Below the pieces are notes generated by a model. The model did no database searches and was not told the origin of the DNA. It was given only the letters and a program-made list of their open reading frames with translations. A program made the position numbers and the translations under genes. Below are positions 17,478 through 26,915 of a stretch of 64,000 nucleotides of DNA, piece by piece. Where the stretch lies: contig JAAVGM010000011.1 in assembly GCA_014800245.1 (NCBI GenBank), positions 186,759 to 250,758 of the forward strand. Direction: 5' to 3'. Origin of the DNA: Bacteroidales bacterium. GTDB lineage: Bacteria; Bacteroidota; Bacteroidia; Bacteroidales; Muribaculaceae. Every line of letters starts with the position of its first letter. Within the stretch, counting starts at the first letter, position 1.

Positions 17478-18833
17478 ATGAGCGCACTTAAACAATATAT
17501 CGATCTCTTCCGCGACCATCGCGATATCATCGACTCGCATAGCGCACCGGCCATCAATGCCTTGCGCCGGCGTGCGTTTGATGCACTCGATGGCGTGGAG
17601 CTCCCTAAGCCGGGAGCCGATAATTATGAGAACACCGATCTGGAGACAATGCTGTCTCCGGATTACGGCTTGAATATTGCAAGGCTGAATATAGATGTGA
17701 ATCCGGCAGCCACCTTCCATTGCGATGTACCCAGAATATCATCCCACCCCTTCATAGTAATCAATGACAGCTATGTGGAGAATCCTCGTACCTACGAAGG
17801 GCTCCCCGAGGGTGTTGAAGTTGGTTCGCTGAAGGAGTTTGCATTAAAAGACCCTGCCACCTTTGCCCATTTCTATGGCAAGGAGGCGGATATGGCGAAT
17901 CCTATGGTGGCTCTCAACACTCTGCTTGCTCAGGATGGTTTCTATCTTCGTGTAAAGAAGGGTGTTCGGATTGAAAAGCCCTTGCAATTGGTGAATATCC
18001 TGCAGAATGGCATGCCTCTGATGGCTGTGCGCCGTCTGCTTGTGATTATAGAAGACAATGCCTCCGCCAAACTCCTTGTATGCGACCATACACAGAATCC
18101 GGATCTTGAATTCCTTTCGCTCGAAACAGTGGAGATTTTCGTTGGAGAGAATGCTGAATTCGATTTCTACAACCTGGAGGAATCCACAGTGAAGACTCAA
18201 CGCATATCCACACTCTATCTCGCTCAAAAGCGCGACAGCCGCGTGGTGATCGATGGCATCACTCTCTATAACGGCACCACCCGCAATGAATATTATTGTC
18301 GCTTCGAGGGAGAGAATGCCTCTCTCCGCCTTTTGGGAATGGGTATTGAGGATGAATGCCGCAAGGTTTCGACATATTCCCGAATCGATCATGCCGTGCC
18401 TCGCTGCCATTCTGATGAGCTCTTTAAATTCTCTATAGATGAGGAGGCAAGAGGAGCCTTCACAGGAAGAATATATGTGGCAGAGGGAGCTGTGAAAACC
18501 GAAGCCTATCAGAGCAACCGCAACCTTGTGGGGAGCGACACTGCAAGAATGGAGAGCAAACCCGAATTGGAGATCTATAACGATGATGTAAAATGTTCGC
18601 ATGGTTCGGCAATAGGTCAGCTTGATCCTCTCCAGATGTTCTATATGCGCACCCGTGGGATTGACGAACCGACTGCCCTCCTCCTCCTAAAACAGGCGTT
18701 TATGGCTGATATCATCGATGGCGTCAGGGTCGAGGCTTTGCGCGATCGTCTTCACCTCCTCGTGGAGCGCCGTTTTGCCGGAGCTGTATCAGCCTGCGCA
18801 TCGTGTGCCGGCTGCAATAAATTACCAGAATAA
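17478..18833 (+). CDS. sufD: Fe-S cluster assembly protein SufD
   Basis: Scaffold partner of SufB and SufC in Fe-S cluster assembly. 451 residues from the ATG at 17478, which lies 4 bp past the sufC stop; an ATG at 17409 would overlap sufC and adds residues unlike the family. The beta-helix core is recognisable, with FKFSIDEEARGAFTG and the conserved DVKCSHGSAIGQLD near residue 375. The C-terminus ends in Cys-rich ACASCAGCNK. I consider SufB unlikely because the conserved His-containing DVKCSHG motif and overall length fit SufD. Overlaps sufS by one base (TAATG). Confidence 0.93.
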   Translation: MSALKQYIDLFRDHRDIIDSHSAPAINALRRRAFDALDGVELPKPGADNYENTDLETMLSPDYGLNIARLNIDVNPAATFHCDVPRISSHPFIVINDSYVENPRTYEGLPEGVEVGSLKEFALKDPATFAHFYGKEADMANPMVALNTLLAQDGFYLRVKKGVRIEKPLQLVNILQNGMPLMAVRRLLVIIEDNASAKLLVCDHTQNPDLEFLSLETVEIFVGENAEFDFYNLEESTVKTQRISTLYLAQKRDSRVVIDGITLYNGTTRNEYYCRFEGENASLRLLGMGIEDECRKVSTYSRIDHAVPRCHSDELFKFSIDEEARGAFTGRIYVAEGAVKTEAYQSNRNLVGSDTARMESKPELEIYNDDVKCSHGSAIGQLDPLQMFYMRTRGIDEPTALLLLKQAFMADIIDGVRVEALRDRLHLLVERRFAGAVSACASCAGCNKLPE

Positions 18834-20059
18834 TGTCATTATCAGATAAAGATATATTGAAAATAAGAGATGAGTTCCCGATTCTTTCACGAAAAGTGGG
18901 AGAACGGGATCTCGTCTATCTCGACAATACCGCCACTTCGCTCACTCCTCGCCGGGTGGTGAGCGAGATTGAATTCCTATATGCCAACAGCAAGGCTAAT
19001 GTGCATCGAGGCGTGCATACTCTTTCCCAGGAAGCCACCGACCGCCAGGAACATACTCGCCGCCGTGTGCAGGGATGGATTAATGCAGATAGCTTTGAGG
19101 AGATAATCTTCACACGCGGCACAACAGAGGCCATCAACCTTGTGGCATCCTCTTTCGGCGACCGTTTCAAGGATGGGGATGAGATTATACTCACCGTAAT
19201 GGAGCATCACGCCAATATTGTGCCTTGGCAGCTTCTTCAGCGCCATAAGGATATAAAGATTCGCGTGGTGGATATCAACGACCGTGGCGAACTTGACCTT
19301 GACCAATATCGATCTCTATTCAATGAACATACGGTTTTTGCATCATTCACACATATCAGCAATGTGTTGGGGACAGTGAATCCCGTAAAGGAGATGACTG
19401 AAATTGCCCATTCTCATGGGGTGCCTGTCTTGGTGGATGGAGCGCAGGCTTCGCCTCATCTTCGCCCGGATATGAAGGATATAGGATGTGATTTCTATGT
19501 CTTCTCTTCCCATAAGATGTATGGACCGACCGGGGTAGGCGTTTTATATGGTCGCAAGGAGTTATTGGAATCCATGCCCCCCTATCAGGGAGGTGGAGAG
19601 ATGATTAAGCATGTATCTTTCGAACATACCACCTTTGCCGATCTACCCTTTAAATTCGAAGCAGGAACCCCTGATTTCATCGACATAGCGGCTTTTTCCA
19701 AAGCTATAGATTTCATTGAGGAGACAGGGATAGGGAATATCAGAGATCATGAGGAGAAGCTACTCGACTATGCCACCAAAAGACTCCTTGAAATTCCGGG
19801 GATAAAGGTATATGGAAATGCTCCGCATAAGGCGGCTGTGCTCTCTTTCAATATCGGAGAGGCTCACAATTATGATGTGGGATTCCTTTTGGATAAGATG
19901 GGTGTGGCTGTCCGTACAGGTCATCACTGCGCCCAACCTCTTATGGAACGTCTTGGCATTCCCGGCACGGTCAGAGCATCCTTTGCTGTGTATAACACCT
20001 TTGAGGAGGCCGATAAACTCATCGAGGCCTTAAAACGAATAGCCCCGATGCTGCTTTAA
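18833..20059 (+). CDS. sufS: Cysteine desulfurase SufS
   Basis: PLP enzyme that removes sulfur from L-cysteine to feed Fe-S assembly. 408 residues, group II desulfurase. The PLP lysine is K228 in SSHKMYG, the catalytic cysteine is C366 in RTGHHCAQP, and VDGAQASPH carries the PLP-binding Asp/Gln. A dedicated SufE or SufU partner is not in the window. It is last in the sufCDS run and convergent with the TRIC gene 9 bp away. Confidence 0.97.
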   Translation: MSLSDKDILKIRDEFPILSRKVGERDLVYLDNTATSLTPRRVVSEIEFLYANSKANVHRGVHTLSQEATDRQEHTRRRVQGWINADSFEEIIFTRGTTEAINLVASSFGDRFKDGDEIILTVMEHHANIVPWQLLQRHKDIKIRVVDINDRGELDLDQYRSLFNEHTVFASFTHISNVLGTVNPVKEMTEIAHSHGVPVLVDGAQASPHLRPDMKDIGCDFYVFSSHKMYGPTGVGVLYGRKELLESMPPYQGGGEMIKHVSFEHTTFADLPFKFEAGTPDFIDIAAFSKAIDFIEETGIGNIRDHEEKLLDYATKRLLEIPGIKVYGNAPHKAAVLSFNIGEAHNYDVGFLLDKMGVAVRTGHHCAQPLMERLGIPGTVRASFAVYNTFEEADKLIEALKRIAPMLL

Positions 20060-20068
20060 TCGGATTCC

Positions 20069-20731
20069 CTATTTCTTCTTATCTGAAGCGGAGAGGTCTT
20101 CTGAATTTTCAGAGCCATCATATTTAAGCACAGGGAGCGACCAATCGAAGAGGAGCACGCAGAAGCGAAGACCGATCACTGTGACGCCACAGGCCGCCTG
20201 CTGAAACACTGTGGAGCCTCCAAACAGATCTATCAGCCAATAGACCACTCCTCCGGCGAGACACGCCGTGGCATATATATCTTTGCGGAAGAAGAGCGGT
20301 TCTTCGTTGATGAGGATATCTCTGACCACACCGCCAAACGAACCGGTGATCGTACCCATCACTATCGCCCCCCACATAGGATAGCCCGAGGCAAGAGTCT
20401 TCTGAATACCGATCACTACAAACAGCGCCAAACCTATGGCGTCGAATATGAAAAGCAAGCGGTTATGGCTAACCAATACTTTTCGGAAGATTATAACGGT
20501 GAGAAGAGAGATCCCTGTAACAGCAAGATAGACCGGGGTCTGCAACCAGAAAACAGGGATATCCAAAAGAAGATCTCGGAGGGTTCCGCCTCCGATGGCT
20601 GTGACCAAACCGATGGTATATGCTCCGAAAAGATCAAAATGCTTCACGGCTGCGAGACGGATACCGCTTATCGCAAAAGCTATCGTTCCAACAATCTCTA
20701 TGATGAAGAGAAAGAGTGTATCTATGTTCAT
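20069..20731 (-). CDS. TRIC family (UPF0126/YicG) cation channel protein
   Basis: 220 residues with seven predicted hydrophobic helices in two halves, each carrying a glycine-rich turn followed by Arg-Asp (IGGGTLRDLLLDIP and GGVVRDILINEEP), the hallmark of UPF0126/TRIC proteins. Prokaryotic TRIC homologues form trimeric potassium/sodium channels. The hydrophilic tail is Ser/Asp/Lys-rich. It is transcribed towards sufS. Upstream is a hairpin region that also carries a possible promoter. Confidence 0.9.
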   Translation of the reverse strand: MNIDTLFLFIIEIVGTIAFAISGIRLAAVKHFDLFGAYTIGLVTAIGGGTLRDLLLDIPVFWLQTPVYLAVTGISLLTVIIFRKVLVSHNRLLFIFDAIGLALFVVIGIQKTLASGYPMWGAIVMGTITGSFGGVVRDILINEEPLFFRKDIYATACLAGGVVYWLIDLFGGSTVFQQAACGVTVIGLRFCVLLFDWSLPVLKYDGSENSEDLSASDKKK

Positions 20732-20744
20732 TCTGTAAATATTA

Positions 20745-20801
20745 AAAAACGGTGCAAAATTAGTGAAATACTTTAAATCTCACAATTTTTGCACCGTTTT
20801 T
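20745..20801 (-). terminator. Hairpin between ahpF and the TRIC gene, overlapping the TRIC promoter
   Basis: Arms 20745-20765 and 20781-20801 share ACGGTGCAAAA / TTTTGCACCGT, with T-runs on both ends, so it should terminate the ahpF transcript. Read on the minus strand it also contains TAATTTTG (plus 20755-20762) with ATTG 20 bp upstream (plus 20783-20786), a plausible TRIC promoter. Confidence 0.7.
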
Positions 20802-20847
20802 AATATCTTTATTCCCTCCTCGTTAAGGGAATCGGATAGAACTTGTT

Positions 20848-22422
20848 TTAGAGGTTTCCTCTCATCTTATCATCCACAGCCGTGAGCGCAGCCTTTGCGC
20901 CCTCTCCCATAGCAATCACAATCTGCTTATAGGGCACATCCGTGACATCGCCGGCAGCATAAACGCCCTTCACTGATGTGCGGCAGAAGGAGTCTGTCTC
21001 AATCTCCTTGCGACTGTTGAGCGCCACCTCTCCTTCAAACACCTGCGTGTTCGGAGTCAAGCCTATCTGCACGAATACACCGGCAACAGGATATTCTTTT
21101 GTTTCTCCCGAGGTTCTGTCTTTAGCAACAACAGCAGTGACATTTCGTCCGTCTCCCTTAACCTCCGTCAAGGCCGTGGATAAATGGATATCAACATTAT
21201 CGAATGTGGCCAATTTTTTCTGAAGAACCTCATCCGCTTTCAATGTATCCATAAATTCAAAGAGATCCACATGTGTGGCAATTCCAGCAAGATCAATGGC
21301 TGCTTCTACGCCTGAATTGCCGCCTCCGACTACAGCCACTCGTTTCCCTCTATAGAAAGGTCCGTCGCAATGGGTGCAGAAAGCCACTCCTTTACCTAAA
21401 TAGTCTGCTTCACCCTCAACATTCAGTTTTCTCCATGAAGCACCTGTGGCAATCACCACTTGCGGAGCTTCGAAAGTCTCTCCGCTGTCGGCAACAAGTT
21501 TCTTAACCTCTCCTCGGAGATCGGCTGAAACAATGCGTCGATTATCAAAAATCCCTATCTCATATGCATCCAAGTGTTTGCGAAGATCGGAAGCAAGGGC
21601 TGTTCCGGTGGTGACAGGCACAGAGATGAGATTCTCTATCTCCGATGTATCTTTCACCTGTCCCCCTATTCTTCCGGCCACAACTCCCACCTTCATCCCC
21701 TTTCGTGCAAGATAAATGGCTGCGGCTGCCCCGGCAGGACCGCCCCCCGCAATAACGACGTCAAAACCTAAAGGAGTGTTATCCGCTACACCATTATCAA
21801 GGGAGGTGCCGAAGGAAGTTTCAAGTTTACCGACAAGTTCGCCCAAAGTGGCCTGTCCGACATTCAGCAGTTCGCCGTTGGCATAGACCGTAGGAACTCC
21901 ATTGATGTTATAATCCTTCACCATCTGTTGGGCTGCCCCTCCGTCGATCACCTTATTGCTTATCCCCGGATTAAGCAATGTAATCACATTAAGGGCTTGC
22001 ACCACATCCGGACAGATTGAACATGTAAGCGAAACGAAGGTCATGATCTCCACCGGACCATTGATTGCCTCTATCCTTTTCTGCATTGCCTCATCAGGAA
22101 GATTCTTCCCCTGACCGGCTGCATTCAACACGGCAAGGATCAAAGAGGAAAACTCATGTCCGCCGGGAACTCCAACAAACTCAATGCCTGTTGGCACTCC
22201 ATCCTTCCATATTGAAAGCACGGGAGCATTCTCCTCTGTGGGGAAATCTTCCACCTTTACTGAAAAGGAGGGTGAGGAGGAAGCGAAGTCAGTGGCAAAC
22301 TCCTCCATCTCTTTCCTGTTGCTATCTTCCGGACTCCCTTGCACAAGGAGGAGAATTGATGTGTCGAGATCGGAGAATATATTTTTAAGCTGGTCAATGA
22401 TATCTTTATCAAGATGTGCCAT
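20848..22422 (-). CDS. ahpF: Alkyl hydroperoxide reductase subunit F
   Basis: Flavoprotein that passes electrons from NADH through its N-terminal thioredoxin-like domain to AhpC. 524 residues from the ATG at 22422 (an ATG at 22455 would add an unlikely 11-residue leader inside a terminator hairpin). The N-terminal redox pair is C134/C137 in TCSICPDV. The FAD site is VIAGGGPAGAAAA (~223-235). The thioredoxin-reductase-like pair is C349/C352 in FCTHCDGPF, followed by VAVVGGGNSG for NADH. It lies downstream of ahpC with a hairpin between them, as is usual for the pair. Confidence 0.96.
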   Translation of the reverse strand: MAHLDKDIIDQLKNIFSDLDTSILLLVQGSPEDSNRKEMEEFATDFASSSPSFSVKVEDFPTEENAPVLSIWKDGVPTGIEFVGVPGGHEFSSLILAVLNAAGQGKNLPDEAMQKRIEAINGPVEIMTFVSLTCSICPDVVQALNVITLLNPGISNKVIDGGAAQQMVKDYNINGVPTVYANGELLNVGQATLGELVGKLETSFGTSLDNGVADNTPLGFDVVIAGGGPAGAAAAIYLARKGMKVGVVAGRIGGQVKDTSEIENLISVPVTTGTALASDLRKHLDAYEIGIFDNRRIVSADLRGEVKKLVADSGETFEAPQVVIATGASWRKLNVEGEADYLGKGVAFCTHCDGPFYRGKRVAVVGGGNSGVEAAIDLAGIATHVDLFEFMDTLKADEVLQKKLATFDNVDIHLSTALTEVKGDGRNVTAVVAKDRTSGETKEYPVAGVFVQIGLTPNTQVFEGEVALNSRKEIETDSFCRTSVKGVYAAGDVTDVPYKQIVIAMGEGAKAALTAVDDKMRGNL

Positions 22423-22435
22423 ATGGTATCTATTT

Positions 22436-22474
22436 TTATAAAAACGAGGTCGCAAGACACGCTCACGACCTCGT
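22436..22474 (-). terminator. Hairpin with T-tract between ahpC and ahpF
   Basis: On the minus strand ACGAGGTCG / CGACCTCGT (plus 22444-22452 / 22466-22474) is followed by TTTTATAAAAATAG. It probably ends or attenuates ahpC transcripts, lowering ahpF relative to ahpC. Confidence 0.8.
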
Positions 22475-22522
22475 CGGGTTAATACTCATTCTTTACTATG
22501 CAATTATGCTAAACAATGCTTT

Positions 22523-23089
22523 TTAGATCTTTCCTACAAGGTCGATTGAAGGTTTGAGGGTTGCAGCGCCCTCTTTCCATTTAGCGGGACAAACCTCGCC
22601 GGGGTGAGATGCCACAAATTGAGCGGCCTCCACTTTGCGAAGAAGTTCGTCGGCATTTCGACCTATGCTGTTATCCTGAATCTCAACAAGCTTGATGAGA
22701 CCTTCAGGATCGGAAACGAATGTGCCTCGATATGCCACGCCTTCCTCTTCATCCATCACGCCGAATGCACGGGCCAAAAGACCCTTGTTATCGGCAAGCA
22801 TCGGATATTGAATCTTCTTGATGCTGTCGGAAGCATCGTGCCATGCCTTATGCACAAACTGAGTGTCGCAGCTTACGGAGTAAACCTCCACACCCATTGA
22901 TTTAAGTTTATCATATTTCTCTGCGAGATCCACAAGCTCGGTGGGGCATACGAAAGTGAAGTCGGCAGGATAGAAGAAGAACACTGCCCATTTGCCGAGG
23001 ACATCCTTATCTGTCACTGTCTTGAACTCTCCGTTATGATATGCCTGAACCTTAAACTCAGGGATACGTGTGTTTACAATAGTATTCAT
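22523..23089 (-). CDS. ahpC: Alkyl hydroperoxide reductase subunit C (2-Cys peroxiredoxin)
   Basis: Reduces hydrogen peroxide and organic hydroperoxides; recycled by AhpF. 188 residues, the exact size of the bacterial AhpC group. The peroxidatic Cys is C48 in DFTFVCPTE and the resolving Cys is C167 in HPGEVCPAKW, with the start NTRIPEFKVQAYHNG typical of the family. First gene of the ahpC-ahpF pair. The 197-bp region upstream holds only a weak near-match to a -7 box (AACCTTTG, plus 23159-23166) and no OxyR site that I could recognise. Confidence 0.97.
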   Translation of the reverse strand: MNTIVNTRIPEFKVQAYHNGEFKTVTDKDVLGKWAVFFFYPADFTFVCPTELVDLAEKYDKLKSMGVEVYSVSCDTQFVHKAWHDASDSIKKIQYPMLADNKGLLARAFGVMDEEEGVAYRGTFVSDPEGLIKLVEIQDNSIGRNADELLRKVEAAQFVASHPGEVCPAKWKEGAATLKPSIDLVGKI

Positions 23090-23218
23090 TTCAATTATTC
23101 TTTTTATTTTAAATTATCTATTTCTTTTTGTTATACCCTTAAAACGCACCTTTAATCCCAAAGGTTGACTCCTTTCAGATTCTTTAACCTTATCGAAGAA
23201 ATAGCTAAAATATATAAA

Positions 23219-23262
23219 AAATATTGCTGCCTGATAAAAGATTTTATCGGACAGCAATATTT
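23219..23262 (-). terminator. Terminator after the LRR gene
   Basis: 21-bp arms (23219-23239 / 23242-23262; AAATATTGCTG / CAGCAATATTT at the base) with two mismatches and a 2-nt loop. A run of A's on the plus side gives U's on the minus transcript. Confidence 0.75.
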
Positions 23263-23286
23263 ATAAAGGTTTTTCTCTATTCAAGC

Positions 23287-26200
23287 TTACTTGACAAGCA
23301 CTTTTGAAGTCTTACCATTCTGACGACGGATATAGATACCGGATTCCGGATTAACTACACGAACACCCGATAGATCGTAGTATTCTACATCACCCTCAGC
23401 AGCCGCATCTACACCAACTTCATCCACACCTGCCATTCTTATATCCAGAAGATAAGTGTATTGATAGAGGTCAGGGAAAAGCGGGTTGATCATTACGCAC
23501 ATAACATCGTCAAGTGTTTTCTTGAAAGTGGTGACACCATCTTCAATCTCATACTCCTCACCTTCGATGAGTTCTTCACCCTGAAGATCACCAAGCTCGT
23601 CAAACCAAGGAGAATTAACGAACCAGCGGAACTCAGTTGCTACACCCATACGTTCTGCCTGCGCACTAAGATCTACAATATGACCTTCCTTAACATCCGG
23701 ATTCAAAGGAAGCTGATCTGAATAGCCGTATATATACCAGGAATCCTTCGGGAAGGGAAGTGTAGCGATAGTGAAGTTGTTATACTGCAGGCTCAACACT
23801 CTCAACGCAGGATTATTATCAAGATCTATTGTTGTGAGCTTATTGTTGGTGATTCCAAGCTGAGCAAGAGCAGGAAGCTTGCTGAGATCAATGCTTTCAA
23901 GTTCATTGCTGTTCAAGCCAAGATCCCAAAGTCTGGCATTATCCAATTTCACTTCCTTAAGCTTATTGTCAGTCGCATAAAGAGCCTGGAGATTGTTATG
24001 ACCGGCTACATCAAGAGTCTCAAGGTTGTTGCCTGAGAAATTGACCATCTCAAGGTTAGGATAAATAGTGTTGATATCTATCTGCTTTGTCAAGCCATTT
24101 CCAACTAGTCGGAACTCCTTAAGTGCAGGGCAAACAGGAAGCTTGAAATCTACAGTAGAAAGATTACTGTTATCCCAAGCGAAGAGAGTGAGTTGTTTCA
24201 TCTTAGATGCATCAAGAGCAGAAACTTTCACTCCATTGAAGCTGAATACAGTCACATTGTCATTGTCATCATAAGAGTAGCACTTAACATTTGCACCTGC
24301 AGTTGTATTTATGTCATACGCAGTGAACGTGTTCTGAAGAACATACTGTTCAAGGTTGCCGTCATCTTTCCAGTCAATATAAACCGTCGTTCCATTGGTC
24401 TTGCCGGCAAGCGACATGGCAGCTGTGGCATTTTCTGTTGTAGTGAATGTAGCAAACACATTGGTCGGCATCTCAGCTGCAAGCACATTGGTGGTCATGT
24501 AAGCATCCTTGCCCTCAAAAGCGGGGAATGCAGGATGAGTCATAGTACAATACACCTCACCAACAGAAGTATCGAGGAATTTGAAACGGCCATTCTCATT
24601 CATGATCTGTGCATCTGTCAGAACCTTATCACCTTCAACTGTGCGCCATACAAATGAAGTGGTCTGACCCTTTGAATCCGTATAGAGATATTTTGTGAGG
24701 TTGATGCTCGGAGCCTTTGAGGGAACCTCTACCTTATTCTGGGGAGCATATACATAATTGTCATAGCAGCCGGCTGCCGGAAGAGCAGCGAAAGGCATAT
24801 CATTGTAAGAAAGATCAAAGTTCTCAAGAAGCACGTAAGGAGGTATCAAAATATTTGACAAATGATTGCCTGCGAGGTCAAGCACTGTCAATGCCTCAAG
24901 GTCGTTCATATCAAACTCCTGAATATTGTTGTTTGAAAGATAAAGTTCCTTGAGATCAAAATAGTTTGTATCATCAAAGCCTGTGAGCTGGTTATTGCTC
25001 AAATCAATCTTAAGAGCTGCACGTGCGTCGCCGCCGGCGAAAGAAGTGATTCTATTGTTCTTTGCTGAAATTTCCCTCAACCATACCTTCTCGAAACGAC
25101 CGTTGCCGGCTACAAGGCTGAGATAGGTCAGATTATTATTGTCCAGGTTTAGATATGTGAGCATATTATTCCATGACAAATCAATCTCAGAAAGCTGACA
25201 TCCATTTATTGCCAACTCCTTGAGCTGACCGGCCTGAGAGAAGTCGGTCTCAGAGATGCGTCCTCGGCTAACACCGAACGCAGTGAGATATTCGCCTTCC
25301 GGCAGATAGATGATGGTCTGATCACCCTCGCGTCTTCCTGTCACGTTGGCAGTTGCAGGAAGTTCGGAAGATGTAGCCGTAAATTCCTTCAAGGTGCCCT
25401 TGCCGAAATCTACATAGAAAGTTATAGGATTTTCAGGAGTTGCATTAGCAAGACCAACACTCATCTCAACCGTTGTAGCCGCAGAACTGAAACCGACACT
25501 CACTGCGGGTGAGGGTTGTCCGAAGTCGGCAGCAGTCTTTACTTTAAAACGAGTTGTATTCAACGACCCTTCTGTGAACAAGGTATTATAGAATGCAACA
25601 TATACGCTGTCAGTCAACGCCTTATTCAAAGTAATCTTGCCATTGTCATAGCTATAATAGTCGCCAGGAACCTCATTCACCTCAAGAGGATTCCGGGGAT
25701 TATAGTAAATAAGCTTGCCGACAGTCTCAGTGTTAGGACGTAACACTCTTGAAGAAAGGTCGATCACATCTCCCTCCTTGTAACTGAGCTCTACAGGCAT
25801 ATCATTCTGGCCGTAGCGATACTCATAGAAACGCGGATCCGGAAGAGTGGCGTAGTCCATGTTGTTGAAGCTCACATCAAGATTGATAAGCTGGTCATTA
25901 TTATCCAGATTAATCTCTGTCATCTTATTATGACCTGCATAAAGATCCACAAGCAAAGGATTCTTTGACACATCAAGATTAGAGATATTATTTCCCGAAC
26001 AGAACAACGTTGTAAGTGCCGGGTTATGTGTGAGGTCGAGGTTGGAGATCTTCACATCAGTGAAAACTGTTCCTCCATTCGTGCAATAAAATTGCTGAAG
26101 CTTGGGATTATGACTCAAATCAACAGAACCAACTCGTGTTTCAGAGATATTCAGAATCAATAGTTCTGGATTCTTGGATACATCAATTGAGCTTACAGCA

Positions 26201-26901
26201 GTTGCATCCACAGAAAGTCGCACCAGATGCGGGCATTTGGTCGGGTCGATATGAGTAAGCGAATGTGTGCTGTAAGCACCGAATGACATCAAGTTTGGAT
26301 ATGTTGTGATATCAAAGTCAGGATCTATATTATCAATCATATTCAGCTCCAGGATAGTAAGTTCGGGCTTATCTTCTCCCACTACAAGAGGAGTTACATC
26401 AAAAGGATTGGCCTGAAGATATAGAGCCTGGAGTTTCTTCATATGGCTCACATCAAGGCTCTTCAAGAGATTGTATCCAAGGTCGAGCACCTGAAGATTT
26501 GTGAGCTCAGGGAAGGATATCTCATCAATATAGCAGCCCTGACCATCAAACACATCTATCAGACTTGCATCACCATAGATTTTCACTATTCCTTCAGGAG
26601 AAGCGGAACAAGTGAAGTAAGTTCCTTTAAGAGCACCGGACTCTTCATCAAAATAAGCCTGCTTCACTTCCTCCTCCACGGGTCCATAGCCATAATCAAC
26701 TTCAATGTAGGTGTCCTTAGAGGCTCCCAACATGATAGTGAACACCGAACCTGCATTAGTCTGGTTAAGGATATCCGTGTGGAATGTGATAATAGGCTCT
26801 TCACCTGCCTTCACAGCATGAGTCGGAATCAACCCTGCGAATACCATCGCAACGGCTGCCACTAAGCGCATCACAAAATTTGCGGACATTAGTTTTTTCA
26901 T
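23287..26901 (-). CDS. Secreted leucine-rich repeat protein with T9SS-type C-terminal domain
   Basis: 1204 residues. A signal peptide (MKKLMSANF..., ending about THAVKAG) is followed by three blocks of bacterial-type LRRs (LQVLDLGYNLLKSLDVS, LKELYLSNNNIQEFDM, LAQLGITNNKLTTIDL) separated by beta-rich spacers. The C-terminus (VEYYDLSGVRVVNPESGIY, then a basic tail ending KVLVK) matches a short T9SS sorting domain, so it is likely exported by PorU/PorV and bound to the cell surface. LRR surface proteins often bind other proteins or glycans; the target here is unknown. It lies 14 bp downstream of the S8 protease gene, so the two are probably co-transcribed. Confidence 0.88.
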   Translation of the reverse strand: MKKLMSANFVMRLVAAVAMVFAGLIPTHAVKAGEEPIITFHTDILNQTNAGSVFTIMLGASKDTYIEVDYGYGPVEEEVKQAYFDEESGALKGTYFTCSASPEGIVKIYGDASLIDVFDGQGCYIDEISFPELTNLQVLDLGYNLLKSLDVSHMKKLQALYLQANPFDVTPLVVGEDKPELTILELNMIDNIDPDFDITTYPNLMSFGAYSTHSLTHIDPTKCPHLVRLSVDATAVSSIDVSKNPELLILNISETRVGSVDLSHNPKLQQFYCTNGGTVFTDVKISNLDLTHNPALTTLFCSGNNISNLDVSKNPLLVDLYAGHNKMTEINLDNNDQLINLDVSFNNMDYATLPDPRFYEYRYGQNDMPVELSYKEGDVIDLSSRVLRPNTETVGKLIYYNPRNPLEVNEVPGDYYSYDNGKITLNKALTDSVYVAFYNTLFTEGSLNTTRFKVKTAADFGQPSPAVSVGFSSAATTVEMSVGLANATPENPITFYVDFGKGTLKEFTATSSELPATANVTGRREGDQTIIYLPEGEYLTAFGVSRGRISETDFSQAGQLKELAINGCQLSEIDLSWNNMLTYLNLDNNNLTYLSLVAGNGRFEKVWLREISAKNNRITSFAGGDARAALKIDLSNNQLTGFDDTNYFDLKELYLSNNNIQEFDMNDLEALTVLDLAGNHLSNILIPPYVLLENFDLSYNDMPFAALPAAGCYDNYVYAPQNKVEVPSKAPSINLTKYLYTDSKGQTTSFVWRTVEGDKVLTDAQIMNENGRFKFLDTSVGEVYCTMTHPAFPAFEGKDAYMTTNVLAAEMPTNVFATFTTTENATAAMSLAGKTNGTTVYIDWKDDGNLEQYVLQNTFTAYDINTTAGANVKCYSYDDNDNVTVFSFNGVKVSALDASKMKQLTLFAWDNSNLSTVDFKLPVCPALKEFRLVGNGLTKQIDINTIYPNLEMVNFSGNNLETLDVAGHNNLQALYATDNKLKEVKLDNARLWDLGLNSNELESIDLSKLPALAQLGITNNKLTTIDLDNNPALRVLSLQYNNFTIATLPFPKDSWYIYGYSDQLPLNPDVKEGHIVDLSAQAERMGVATEFRWFVNSPWFDELGDLQGEELIEGEEYEIEDGVTTFKKTLDDVMCVMINPLFPDLYQYTYLLDIRMAGVDEVGVDAAAEGDVEYYDLSGVRVVNPESGIYIRRQNGKTSKVLVK

Positions 26902-26915
26902 CTCAGATTATTAAT

